Source: Bacteroidales bacterium (GTDB lineage: Bacteria > Bacteroidota > Bacteroidia > Bacteroidales > ML635J-15). From it: a stretch of 37,709 nt of DNA. Each line of letters starts with the position of its first letter. Positions within the stretch are counted from its first letter, which is position 1. A program made the position numbers and the translations under genes. Shown one piece after another: positions 28,701 through 35,580 of the stretch. The notes beneath the pieces were generated by a model. That model was not told the origin of the DNA, made no database searches, and was given only the letters and a program-made list of their open reading frames with translations. Location of the stretch: contig JAFZLK010000069.1 of NCBI GenBank assembly GCA_017551515.1, positions 1 through 37,709 of the forward strand, in the 5' to 3' direction.

Positions 28701-29538
28701 TCAATCATCGGTAAAGAACGGAAAATTCAAGTTCAGCTTTATCATTCCTGTTGACATCGCCTATTACTTTGACAAAGGCAAGATCAGCTACTATGCCAAC
28801 AACATATCGGACAAGGAAGCCAGCGGATACGACAAGTCAATAATAATCGGAGGAACCGATCCCAACGGCATACACGACACCGAAGGCCCTGCCATAGAAC
28901 TGTACATGAACGATGAGAATTTCATTGATGGCGGAATTGTTAACGAAAACCCGACACTAATTGCAAAAATAAGCGATGAATCGGGAATAAACACAGTCGG
29001 CAACGGAATCGGACATGATATTACCTTGACAATTGACGGCAATACATCAGAAAAAACCGTACTCAACAGTTTCTACGAATCCGAAATGGACAACTACAAG
29101 GCTGGTACAATAAACTACCCCAATTCCGAACTTACAATTGGCGCACACACAATGACAATAAAGGCATGGGACGTAATGAACAACAGCAGCGAAAAGTCGA
29201 TAGACTTCATTGTAACGACATCGTCGGAAATGGTGATTGACAAGCTGTTCAACTATCCAAACCCTTTCTCCACACACACATCATTCTATTTTGGGCACAA
29301 CCAGCCATACGAAACTCTTGAAGTGATTATCAGTATTTTCACCGTTTCTGGAAAACTTGTAAAGACGCTTGAATCAACGATGACATGCGATGGCTACATA
29401 AGCGAACCTATTGAGTGGAATGGCCGTGACCAATACGATGACAAACTAGGAAAAGGTGTATATATATACAAGGTAAAAGTCAGAAATTCTGCTGGCACAA
29501 CAGTAGAAAAGTTTGAAAAGCTCGTGATACTGAATTAA
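25717..29538 (+). CDS. porU: T9SS C-terminal signal peptidase PorU
   Basis: A 1273-residue C25-family protease at the cell surface. In Porphyromonas, PorU removes the C-terminal sorting domain of T9SS cargo and, with PorV, PorQ and PorZ, attaches A-LPS. The signal peptide ends near TAFAQ. The N-terminal PorU domain has GKWYKIKVSESGIYKITYSQ, GIFGYGGMESKYI and DYILFYADGPHNIRY. The C25 catalytic domain (~560-905) has NVLLIGDGSYDN, TWVGHGNPKTW with His780, and VTATCDYTPF with Cys814. The C-terminal ~100 residues (NYPNPFSTHTSFYF, then GKGVYIYKVKV) form a FlgD-like/sorting-type domain, as in other PorU proteins. It is single in its transcription unit, divergent from porP/sprF-gldJ, and followed by a GTTTCT mosaic and terminator. 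Confidence 0.94.
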   Translation: MKKIFCIILIISLLQTAFAQSFFVKDSLFSIGTTDFNTPDSIKIKIISLKNGDNRDSDFFPIYRKTISVDDGTTITSIMMKNVSYTPIDYNIYKGIYRISEIGNEPELKATTVKFRKQNYIEFEMMPLRKNPTTGAVEIADHFECEIKTRQTKTRDSGRQYANTSKMSSGKWYKIKVSESGIYKITYSQLVEMGFSNFTSIGIFGYGGMESKYIRDNNAQIFADKYIDDLPERSILKVDANGNNIFDNGDYILFYADGPHNIRYNNRKFSHDFHNYSDFSYYFVSDKGTWKKATETPSENSSNLTVNTYDKYSFLEKDSISIVKSGRNFYWRSLSYYTTMSESITENNATTDTATAYIHLASASTAACLFDISINGASVGSASIPATNSNGNDYHFSAKFVPRGNTTNIVITYNKSTSTSNGWVDYIAISLRKKLYIENGFVNFRDTKSVGTGIIAEFSVSQANNNTIVWDISDRTNAKSISGTYSSGTYKFKAKADTLREYVAFTPSYSFPSPIYSNATDVGTVENQNLHGLQNADLIIITHPNFTAQANEIKKIHEVAENMSSIIVTPQKIYNEFSSGTPDICAMRNFIKMFYDRASASNMPKNVLLIGDGSYDNKTSDGSVPNLILTYQTENSLTNTMTITCDDFFVCLDEGEGEVSSSDKMDMGIGRMPVNTTDEANIAVEKLRSYYSQNSFGNWKNRATIIADDAENNETVHQVNAENMIATQLEYSAEYLNIEKIYLDDYEQVYTSTGNAYPDVNKAIIDNINNGTLLLTWVGHGNPKTWAHENIFSQNSITSLQNKNKYPFIVTATCDYTPFDDHTIQTGGELLFLSANSGAIGLLTTVRQVYSTKNERLVKNFYKYLFESHLEENAGTKPKTVGECVMLGKNETADFNMRSFVVIGDPAITLSQPKYSIKTTTVNGIPAAEFTDTIGATGLVTIEGAVYDENGNLASDFNGVVSSSVYDKRNTYTTKGNDGYEPLTYTAQRNIIFNGQSSVKNGKFKFSFIIPVDIAYYFDKGKISYYANNISDKEASGYDKSIIIGGTDPNGIHDTEGPAIELYMNDENFIDGGIVNENPTLIAKISDESGINTVGNGIGHDITLTIDGNTSEKTVLNSFYESEMDNYKAGTINYPNSELTIGAHTMTIKAWDVMNNSSEKSIDFIVTTSSEMVIDKLFNYPNPFSTHTSFYFGHNQPYETLEVIISIFTVSGKLVKTLESTMTCDGYISEPIEWNGRDQYDDKLGKGVYIYKVKVRNSAGTTVEKFEKLVILN

Positions 29539-29543
29539 CGAGG

Positions 29544-29738
29544 AGTTTCTGGTTTCTAGTTTCTTTCTGGTTTCTAGTTTCTACGCTTCGCTGTTTCTGG
29601 GTTTCTGTTGGCTTGCGCCGTTTCTGATTGTTTCTATGTTTCTGTGGGCTTCGCCCGTTTCTAAGTTTAACTTCGTTGAGGGCTACTTGTGCTGAGCACA
29701 GCCGAAGTACGCCGTTCTCGCTATGCTGTTTCTAAAAA
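29544..29738 (+). repeat. Non-coding mosaic array of GTTTCT units and mini-hairpins (array B)
   Basis: A second array like that at 12729-13058, again just after a plus-strand gene and facing a minus-strand gene. It has about twelve GTTTCT units, some back to back, with inserts that are often hairpins: GGGCTTCGCCC, GGCTTGCGCC, and a nested one, TACTTGTGCTGAGCACAGCC (29685-29704) plus GAAGTA, where TGTGC pairs with GCACA and TACTT with AAGTA. The 20 bases at 29665-29684 equal 12741-12760 in array A. No reading frame is supported. Confidence 0.75.
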
Positions 29739-29782
29739 CGGAATGTCATCTTGAACTTGTTTCAAGATCTGATTCCGTTTTT
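29734..29782. terminator. Nested inverted-repeat bidirectional terminator (copy B)
   Basis: The outer arms AAAAACGGAAT (29734-29744) and ATTCCGTTTTT (29772-29782) are perfect, and an inner perfect repeat ATCTTGAA (29748-29755) and TTCAAGAT (29761-29768) stacks inside with a 5-base loop. T-runs follow on both strands. It can end porU (+) and the TtcA-like operon (-). The outer arms and part of the inner core match the element at 13061-13132, so this is a dispersed family. Confidence 0.75.
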
Positions 29783-29840
29783 TAAGATTTGATGTTATTT
29801 GAAATGGCTTGAAATTGTTTGTAGGACAAGAACTTCCTTC

Positions 29841-30623
29841 TTACCTATTTTTCACATTCAATCCACTAACTATTGGATTTACATCATCCTCAACAGGCAA
29901 GTAATCGACAAAAATCTTCTGCATCGACTTGAAAATATTGTGACGTGCATCGGGAAAACGCTTCTCTATGTCAGCAATTATCTCCCCTGCCTGACGGCGC
30001 TTGGTCTTGTCCTCGAACGGACATTTAGCCCTTTCGGTTGGAAATCCCATGATGTTTGCAAACTGACGTATCTCGCTGTTTGTCAAGAGTATCAACGGAC
30101 GGATAAGTTCAATCCTTCCATCAAACATCGGCAACTTTGCAGGCATGGAACTAATGCTATTGTGGTAACACATGTTTATCAATAGCGTCTCAACAGCATC
30201 GTCTAAATGGTGACCGAGAGCCAACTTGTTGCAATTATGTTCGCCAGTAAGCTCGAACAAACGCTTGCGCCGATGCCACGAACAAAGGAAACATTTCGAC
30301 TTGCCAGGATCTTTTTCGAAATCAACATTTATTTTCTCGTGGACAAACTCAACATCATTTTTTGCACAATAATCTGCAATGAAAGTTGTGTCAGCTTCAT
30401 ATGGGACATTCTCAACATCTATGTGCACTGCAACCAAATCGTACTTTTCCTTTCCGAACCTGCGCCTCGTTGCCAAAGTTGCCAGTAGCGACATCGAATC
30501 CTTGCCACCACTTACGCCAACCATTATACGGTCACCATCGGAAATCAGTCCGTACTTGTTAACCGCCTGACCTATCTTGGAATAGATATGCTTTATTTTT
30601 CGCTTATCCGAAATTTCCGACAT
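29841..30623 (-). CDS. TtcA-like tRNA thiolase (PP-loop ATPase)
   Basis: A 260-residue PP-loop protein of the TtcA/TilS superfamily. GVSGGKDSMSLL is the ATP pyrophosphatase loop. KCFLCSWHRRKRLFE holds a CxxC pair, and ERAKCPFEDKTKR holds a third Cys, together matching the Fe-S ligands of TtcA. KLALGHHLDDAVETLLINM is the second conserved PP-loop superfamily block. TtcA makes 2-thiocytidine at tRNA position 32 in an Fe-S-dependent reaction; TilS would lack the Cys set and be longer. It starts one base after the porin-like gene stop and ends before the copy B terminator. A cysteine desulfurase in the same window could supply sulfur, but this is only compatible, not shown. Confidence 0.88.
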   Translation of the reverse strand: MSEISDKRKIKHIYSKIGQAVNKYGLISDGDRIMVGVSGGKDSMSLLATLATRRRFGKEKYDLVAVHIDVENVPYEADTTFIADYCAKNDVEFVHEKINVDFEKDPGKSKCFLCSWHRRKRLFELTGEHNCNKLALGHHLDDAVETLLINMCYHNSISSMPAKLPMFDGRIELIRPLILLTNSEIRQFANIMGFPTERAKCPFEDKTKRRQAGEIIADIEKRFPDARHNIFKSMQKIFVDYLPVEDDVNPIVSGLNVKNR

Positions 30624-30624
30624 A

Positions 30625-31635
30625 TTAGTTCACCCTAAATTCGACATTCAAATATATGTACGACTTGTTGGGATTTGAACCTGTTTGTGGCAACCATCCC
30701 TGATAGTTAAGTGAAAGTCTCACAAAATCGACGACTTTCCAGTCGCAACCAGCCACTAGAGCCATGCCGTCGTCAACCACAGTCCACGTAGGCACAAAAC
30801 CTGTCGCACAAGACGATGTCAGATAGTCGTACCTTGCAAACAAATTCAGCTTGTCCTCGATTATCCCATATATAATATACGCACTTGCTCCATGCTGAAT
30901 TATGTTTCTTGGTGAAAACTTGGCGTTATATTCAGCGCCTATCCGCAGCTGAGGAATTACCGTTACTCCAGCAAAACCGCCAACAGTATAAAGGTCATCT
31001 CCCTGAAACGAATATGTTGAGTGCGCTTTCAACTGCAACTCCTTGATAGGAGAATAATTAAGCGAAAGCGAATAATAATATTTACCATACGAAACGCTGT
31101 CGTCCTTGATTGTTCCTGTCATCATACCAAACTCAACTGACAGATTGTCCATAAAATGGTATTTTCCATTGAAACCCAAGTCGATAGATGGCAAAAACCT
31201 GTATTCGTCAAGATATGACTTGAATATATAACGCGCTCCCCAGAACTTCTGCTGCGTCATGTGCTGCATATTGTCAACCAAACCTGTATTAAGCAAGAAT
31301 TTCCCCTTTTTCCAAGAAATGTACATTGCCCGCAAATAAACATTCACCGTATTGTAGTTTTGTCCGAGTGGCAAATTCGGACTGACATCCAAACGGATAA
31401 TCGAAGAAAAGCCCTTTGGTACATAGAACTGGTAACCGAAAGTTGCTCGTTTTATATCAAAGTTCGGTTCGCGCGTATCACCACCTATTCCCTGATGGAA
31501 ATTTGAGAACAACATGATTTCGGGAACAGCCTTGAACTTTGATGTGTCGGAAAGTGCAGCCGTCCCTGCAAGTACACTTTTGGCAGAAATCACTGTCAAA
31601 GAAAGAAATAGCAGATATTTAACAAAATGTTTCAT
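30625..31635 (-). CDS. Porin-like outer membrane beta-barrel protein
   Basis: A 336-residue outer-membrane protein with an N-terminal signal (MKHFVKYLLFLSLTVISAKS, ending SVLAG). The rest is alternating amphipathic strands with frequent aromatic ends and YIYLNVEFRVN at the C-terminus. Patterns such as RATFGYQFYVPKG, AMYISWKKGKFLLNTGLVDN and FARYDYLTSS resemble phosphate-selective porin O/P-like proteins of Bacteroidota. The solute is unknown. The frame also has an ATG at 31674, which would place 13 residues before the signal, so 31635 is preferred. It is the first gene of an operon with the TtcA-like gene. I see only an imperfect -7 box (TAAGTTTTG) upstream. Confidence 0.8.
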   Translation of the reverse strand: MKHFVKYLLFLSLTVISAKSVLAGTAALSDTSKFKAVPEIMLFSNFHQGIGGDTREPNFDIKRATFGYQFYVPKGFSSIIRLDVSPNLPLGQNYNTVNVYLRAMYISWKKGKFLLNTGLVDNMQHMTQQKFWGARYIFKSYLDEYRFLPSIDLGFNGKYHFMDNLSVEFGMMTGTIKDDSVSYGKYYYSLSLNYSPIKELQLKAHSTYSFQGDDLYTVGGFAGVTVIPQLRIGAEYNAKFSPRNIIQHGASAYIIYGIIEDKLNLFARYDYLTSSCATGFVPTWTVVDDGMALVAGCDWKVVDFVRLSLNYQGWLPQTGSNPNKSYIYLNVEFRVN

Positions 31636-31703
31636 TAGAAAATAATAGAACGCGAATTTAGTATTTTTTTCCATTTTTATTTACTGCAAATCCAAAACTT
31701 ATG

Positions 31704-31711
31704 TATTTTTG
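31704..31711 (+). promoter_or_regulatory. -7 promoter box for the membrane-protein/hydrolase pair
   Basis: TATTTTTG matches TAnnTTTG, 23 bases before the ATG at 31735. No exact -33 TTTG box is present. Confidence 0.5.
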
Positions 31712-31734
31712 CATCGGACATAAAATCGACTATA

Positions 31735-32376
31735 ATGAGAAATATAATATTCACAATAATTGCACTGCTAGTATGCATGGCAACCATTGGACAGACAAAA
31801 CTCAGCCTGCTCGATGGAACTCAATACAATGTCAAGGAATATTCATTTTTCAACGACAACGGCAGTTCGATGGAGATAAAACTGGAAAAGAAGAACGGCA
31901 AAATCAAAACTAAATTCATAGACCTCAACGAAATATGGTCAGTTGGCGACAGCATTCTTTATATTCCCACACAGGAAGGCGAATTTGCGGTAGAAGACAT
32001 GCGTTCCGTCGTCCTTGGCAAGCAGACAGCAAAAAGCGAATTCAATCCGTGGTGGGCTTATGCTGCTGGATTTGTAGTTGGTGCCGGCTCAGTACTTTAC
32101 ATTGGAGCATACGAAAACCGTCCAATATTAAGTCTGGCAGTTCCAATTGCCTATGCTACTGGAATTTCGTTCACAAGGCCGACAAAAAAAGGCATTATGA
32201 AACGCCATCCCGAATACAGTGACAATGAATACTTTGTTTACGGCTATCAGAACAAGGGCAGAAGAAAAATAATGATGAACACCATAATAGGCACCTTGGG
32301 AGGAATAACTGTCGGAGCAATAACCTCGCTTGCATTAAAAAGCACAGGCACCATTTATGTAATCCGCCCCAACTAA
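31735..32376 (+). CDS. Unknown protein with signal peptide and two or three membrane segments
   Basis: A 213-residue protein I do not recognise. A signal peptide (MRNIIFTIIALLVCMATIGQ) leads to a beta-rich segment (TKLSLLDGTQYNVKEYSFF and KIKTKFIDLNEIWSV, residues ~20-95). Hydrophobic stretches follow at WWAYAAGFVVGAGSVLYIG, LSLAVPIAYATGISF and MMNTIIGTLGGITVGAITSL, joined by a basic loop (RPTKKGIMKRHPE). The glycine-rich last helix resembles small envelope proteins found beside secreted enzymes. It has its own -7 box and lies nine bases before the secreted hydrolase, so the two probably share a message. Confidence 0.75.
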   Translation: MRNIIFTIIALLVCMATIGQTKLSLLDGTQYNVKEYSFFNDNGSSMEIKLEKKNGKIKTKFIDLNEIWSVGDSILYIPTQEGEFAVEDMRSVVLGKQTAKSEFNPWWAYAAGFVVGAGSVLYIGAYENRPILSLAVPIAYATGISFTRPTKKGIMKRHPEYSDNEYFVYGYQNKGRRKIMMNTIIGTLGGITVGAITSLALKSTGTIYVIRPN

Positions 32377-32385
32377 TAAAACAAC

Positions 32386-33774
32386 ATGAAAACTTTTTTT
32401 ACAACAATTTTTCTGACGATTTTCGCCAGCTTATCGCTTTTTTCGCAAAGCATAATCGGCACTTGGCATGGCGACCTAAATGTAGGCAACGGTATGTCGC
32501 TTGCAATTGTACTGAACATCAACGGACAAACTGCCGACAGCATAACGATGGACTCGCCCGAGCAATCAGCATTCGGAATAAAGGTTGACAAAGCGGATTT
32601 TTCAAACGACAACTTTGTCATAGAAATAACCAGTTTAGACGCAAAACTCGAAGGTAAGCCCAATTCCGCTTACGATACATTGCTCTGCTCATTCACACAG
32701 CGCGGACATACTTTTCCGCTTACATTGATACGCGGTCAGTACAAACCAAAACCTAAAAAACAAGACCCAAAGGATTTTCCGTACATTGTCGAAGAAATTG
32801 AAATTTTCAACCCCGAGACAAATGTAAAACTCTCGGGAACGCTCACCGCACCATACGACTACAAGTGCGACAAGATAGCAATTTTGGTTTCAGGTTCAGG
32901 ACTACAAAACAGAGACGAGGAAATCTTTGGACACAAACCATTCCTAGTCCTATCCGACTATCTCACACGCAACGGAATTGCCGTCATCCGCTACGACGAC
33001 CGAGGTTTTGGAAAATCTACTGGCGATGTCGAAAATGCCACGACCTACGACCTTTCGCTTGATGCCGAATCGGTTGTAAAGTTCATCAGAACCGACAGCA
33101 GACTGAAAGACATGAAAGTCGGCATCATCGGTCATAGCGAAGGCGGAATTATCGCACCAATGGTCGCAGCAAGAAACAGCGATGTAGATTTTGTCGTGAT
33201 GCTTGCTGGTCCTGCTATTGAAATGTCAACCTTATTGGCTCGGCAGAACTACGACGTAATGAAGTCATCAGGTCAAAGCGAAGAAATTGCAAAACAATAC
33301 TCAAAGCTAGCACTTGAAGCATATAAAATAATCAAAAACAAGAAGTTAGAGATAGACGAAAAGAAAAAGCAAGTTCGTGACATAATTATAAAAATGAATT
33401 CACTTGTATCGGAAGACTCCTCCGATGAAAATGATATTCAGGAGAGCGTTGACGTATTGTTTTCTCCATGGATGTACTATTCGTTAAACAGCAATCCTCA
33501 GGACGACCTATGCAAAGTCAAGGTTCCACTGCTCGCTCTCAATGGCGACAAAGATGTGCAGGTTTACAGCAAAGACAATCTTGCTGGCGTTGAAAAAGCA
33601 ATGAAAAAAGCCAAGAATCAGAATTACAAGACAATAGAACTTAAAGGATTGAATCATCTTTTCCAGAAGTGCATTTTCGGCAGTCCTAACTTCTACGGCA
33701 AAAACGAGGAAACATTTAACGAGGATGCGATGAAAGTTATTGCAGAATGGATTAACGCATTACCGTCAAACTAA
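32386..33774 (+). CDS. Secreted alpha/beta hydrolase (S9/dienelactone-type fold)
   Basis: A 462-residue exported hydrolase. A signal peptide ends at SLFSQ; an N-terminal beta domain (~20-125, GTWHGDLNVG and LVLNINGQTAD-like strands) precedes the alpha/beta hydrolase fold. The oxyanion region is ILVSGSGLQNRDEE, the strand-turn VIRYDDRGFGKSTGD follows, the nucleophile elbow is GIIGHSEGGIIAP, the acid is in LALNGDKDVQV, and the His is in LKGLNHLF. This matches periplasmic or surface esterases/peptidases annotated in Bacteroidota as alpha/beta hydrolases. A long charged helix (~300-345) caps the active site. The substrate is unknown. It is cotranscribed with the unknown membrane protein and ended by the hairpin at 33792-33818. 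Confidence 0.88.
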   Translation: MKTFFTTIFLTIFASLSLFSQSIIGTWHGDLNVGNGMSLAIVLNINGQTADSITMDSPEQSAFGIKVDKADFSNDNFVIEITSLDAKLEGKPNSAYDTLLCSFTQRGHTFPLTLIRGQYKPKPKKQDPKDFPYIVEEIEIFNPETNVKLSGTLTAPYDYKCDKIAILVSGSGLQNRDEEIFGHKPFLVLSDYLTRNGIAVIRYDDRGFGKSTGDVENATTYDLSLDAESVVKFIRTDSRLKDMKVGIIGHSEGGIIAPMVAARNSDVDFVVMLAGPAIEMSTLLARQNYDVMKSSGQSEEIAKQYSKLALEAYKIIKNKKLEIDEKKKQVRDIIIKMNSLVSEDSSDENDIQESVDVLFSPWMYYSLNSNPQDDLCKVKVPLLALNGDKDVQVYSKDNLAGVEKAMKKAKNQNYKTIELKGLNHLFQKCIFGSPNFYGKNEETFNEDAMKVIAEWINALPSN

Positions 33775-33791
33775 ACTTCTGCACAAGACAT

Positions 33792-33818
33792 AAAAAAACC
33801 GCTTTTTAGCGGTTTTTT
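33792..33818. terminator. Bidirectional intrinsic terminator
   Basis: AAAAAACCGCT and AGCGGTTTTTT form an 11-bp perfect stem with a TTTT loop and T-tracts on both strands. It ends the hydrolase message (+) 18 bases after its stop and the tRNA-Gln transcript (-) three bases beyond the CCA end. Confidence 0.9.
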
Positions 33819-33820
33819 CT

Positions 33821-33894
33821 TGGTTGCCCAATCAGGACTCGAACCCGAACTATCAGAGCCAGAATCTGGGATGCTACCATTACACCATTGGGCA
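33821..33894 (-). tRNA. tRNA-Gln (anticodon CUG)
   Basis: Read on the minus strand, a full cloverleaf is visible. The acceptor stem is TGCCCAA with TTGGGCA, the discriminator is A, and CCA is encoded. T8 precedes a D-stem GTGT with GCAT. The anticodon stem CCAGA with TCTGA encloses the loop TTCTGGC, giving CTG at 34-36 (Gln), and the T-arm is TCGGG-TTCGAGT-CCTGA. The 27-43 pair is C-A, a mismatch. The gene is 74 bases with CCA. It has its own promoter and terminator. Confidence 0.93.
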
Positions 33895-33904
33895 ATTGCG
33901 AGCG

Positions 33905-33934
33905 CAAAAGTACAACATTTTTTTCAATTCTCAA
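33905..33934 (-). promoter_or_regulatory. Promoter of tRNA-Gln (TTG, 19 bases, TACTTTTG)
   Basis: TACTTTTG (33905-33912 on the minus strand) fits TAnnTTTG, and a TTG lies exactly 19 bases further upstream, the expected -33 spacing in Bacteroidota. Transcription would begin within a few bases of the mature tRNA 5' end. The -33 part overlaps the end of the sugar transferase gene. Confidence 0.7.
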
Positions 33935-34518
33935 TCAAAAATTTTAAAAATTGTTCCAAAAATTATCTTGAGGTCTGTTTTAAACGACATTTCATTGATA
34001 TACCGCAAGTTAAGTTTCAACTTTGCTGGCATAACCTCATCGATGTAAGTCTGTTCGGGGTTGTCTGACTTTGCCAGAATGTCGTTTTCGTTGCGATATT
34101 CTATCGAAGCGTAGTCGGTAATGCCCGGACGAACAGACAAAACCTTGCGCTGTTCCTCGTTGTACATCTCAACATACTTTGGCACTTCGGGACGCGGACC
34201 GACAAAACTCATATCACCGACAAGCACATTGATAAGCTGTGGCAACTCGTCAATCTTGTACTTTCGGATGAAATAGCCAACCTTCGTCACACGATTGTCC
34301 TTCGATCCAACCGTCAGCAAGCCTTTCTTGTCGGAATCTGGACGCATGGAACGGAACTTCAGAATCTTAAAGTTGCGAAAATCCTTCCCCACCCTAACCT
34401 GCCTGTAGAACACGCCTCCACGCGAAGTCGTCACCACAAGCAGTGCGACTATCAGCAACAACGGTGACAATATGAGCAAGCCAACAAACGAGCAGACAAT
34501 ATCAAATAAACGCTTCAT
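33931..34518 (-). CDS. Initiating sugar transferase (monotopic phosphoglycosyl transferase)
   Basis: A 195-residue member of the bacterial sugar transferase family (PglC/WcaJ catalytic domain). A reentrant N-terminal helix (KRLFDIVCSFVGLLILSP) leads to GGVFYRQVRVGKDFRNF, KILKFRSMRPDS, RKYKIDELPQLINVLVGDMS with the catalytic Asp-Glu dyad, FVGPRPEVPKYV, and VRPGITDYASIEYR. It transfers a phospho-sugar from a UDP-sugar to undecaprenyl phosphate at the inner face of the membrane and starts a surface glycan or glycoprotein chain. Being short, it lacks the extra membrane domain of WcaJ and resembles PglC. No glycosyltransferase cluster is adjacent; an unknown gene lies 12 bases upstream in the same direction. 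Confidence 0.92.
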   Translation of the reverse strand: MKRLFDIVCSFVGLLILSPLLLIVALLVVTTSRGGVFYRQVRVGKDFRNFKILKFRSMRPDSDKKGLLTVGSKDNRVTKVGYFIRKYKIDELPQLINVLVGDMSFVGPRPEVPKYVEMYNEEQRKVLSVRPGITDYASIEYRNENDILAKSDNPEQTYIDEVMPAKLKLNLRYINEMSFKTDLKIIFGTIFKIFD

Positions 34519-34530
34519 ACCTATAAAATA

Positions 34531-35298
34531 TTACCAATACACTCTTCTCATCCTAACAACTCCACGGACAACAACACCAGCATCCTCCATCTGCTTGATT
34601 ATTTGAGCAGCCTTATCCATAACCACAGCCGCTGATTTGAAATCATTATATCTCACCGTAATATCCATCTGCTGCTTGCCATCCATAAAATGGACAAAGA
34701 CATGCGACATATTCACCTTATGGTCGTACATTATACAACCGTCACCGACAAAAGCGAATTTTTGCTTAGCCATAGCCTCTACCGAAGCGACAGAAACCGC
34801 ACGCGCCTTTGCTTTTTTGTCAAGTTCAAGCCTATACTCGTTTATAGATTTCTTTAGTTTTTTCTTCTCCAATTCCCGCTTCAAGTCCTCAAATTCAGCA
34901 TTAATTCTTGGAACTGCATCATTAGCCTCCATTAAGAACTCGTATGCCCTTTCAGGTGAGCACATTATTGACATATTGCGCTTTGAAATAAAAGGAATTG
35001 TAAACCACATCGAAAAACTCTTCCAATTGGAACGAGTCTCAAGGCGAAGCGAAATGTTACTCAACTTTACAAATATATAATGTGATTGCAACTTCAAATC
35101 TTTCTCCGGAACATTGTGCGACATCAAAACTTTTTTCAACGTGGCACTCGAAAACGCCTCATCTGTATTTACATCATAATAAGGTCGCGTAAGATTTTCC
35201 ATCTCATGCTGGAAAAAAGTGGACAACAATTCATCGTCCGAAGCCCCTCTTTTCAGCATATAAAAATATTCATCCAACCAATAATATTTACTTGCCAT
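34531..35298 (-). CDS. Unknown soluble protein with a central charged helix
   Basis: A 255-residue protein that I do not recognise. The N-terminal part is helical and aromatic (YYWLDEYFYMLKRGASDDELL). The middle (~140-195) is a strongly charged, Lys- and Glu-rich stretch (EDLKRELEKKKLKKSINEY) likely to be a coiled coil. The C-terminal ~70 residues look like a small alpha/beta domain (FAFVGDGCIMYDHKV and VVRGVVRMRRVYW). There is no signal peptide or membrane span. The start at 35298 (MASKYYWL) is chosen because the upstream extension begins with a non-ATG codon and the -7 box lies at 35337-35344. It is first in a two-gene unit with the sugar transferase, but no link to glycans is visible in it. 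Confidence 0.72.
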   Translation of the reverse strand: MASKYYWLDEYFYMLKRGASDDELLSTFFQHEMENLTRPYYDVNTDEAFSSATLKKVLMSHNVPEKDLKLQSHYIFVKLSNISLRLETRSNWKSFSMWFTIPFISKRNMSIMCSPERAYEFLMEANDAVPRINAEFEDLKRELEKKKLKKSINEYRLELDKKAKARAVSVASVEAMAKQKFAFVGDGCIMYDHKVNMSHVFVHFMDGKQQMDITVRYNDFKSAAVVMDKAAQIIKQMEDAGVVVRGVVRMRRVYW

Positions 35299-35336
35299 AA
35301 CTAATTTATAATTAAAATAAAGGCATTGCAATGTTG

Positions 35337-35344
35337 CAAAATTA
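35337..35344 (-). promoter_or_regulatory. -7 promoter box for the unknown protein/sugar transferase unit
   Basis: TAATTTTG on the minus strand fits TAnnTTTG, 38 bases before the ATG at 35298. No TTTG is seen at the -33 spacing. Confidence 0.5.
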
Positions 35345-35465
35345 CAAAAAAAACTGAAATTACTAAAAGACTTATCCTGCCTATAAAATCATATTTTGCA
35401 TACTAAAAAATTAGCACAAAGCAAATATCACTGAATTTCAAAAACTTACAAAGATAATAGTGTTA

Positions 35466-35580
35466 AAATTTCAGTGTGGGACTATAAAATAGCAAAATAA
35501 ATTTTGGTATGAGACCATAAAATGGTAAAATAAATTTCAGTGTCAGACTATAAAATAGCAAAATAATTTTTGGTGTGAGA
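35466..35580 (+). repeat. 33-bp tandem direct repeat array, upstream flank of the ATPase gene
   Basis: Four units begin at 35466, 35499, 35532 and 35565, exactly 33 bases apart. Units 1-3 start AAATTT(C/T)(A/G)GT(G/A)T, pass through a hairpin-like CTATAAAATAG or CCATAAAATGG, and end AAAAT. The fourth starts TTTTTGGTGTGAGA and then diverges into the promoter. A decayed fifth unit may begin at 35433 (GAATTTCA). The period and the unit motifs recur in the same orientation at 36980-37095. Confidence 0.9.
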
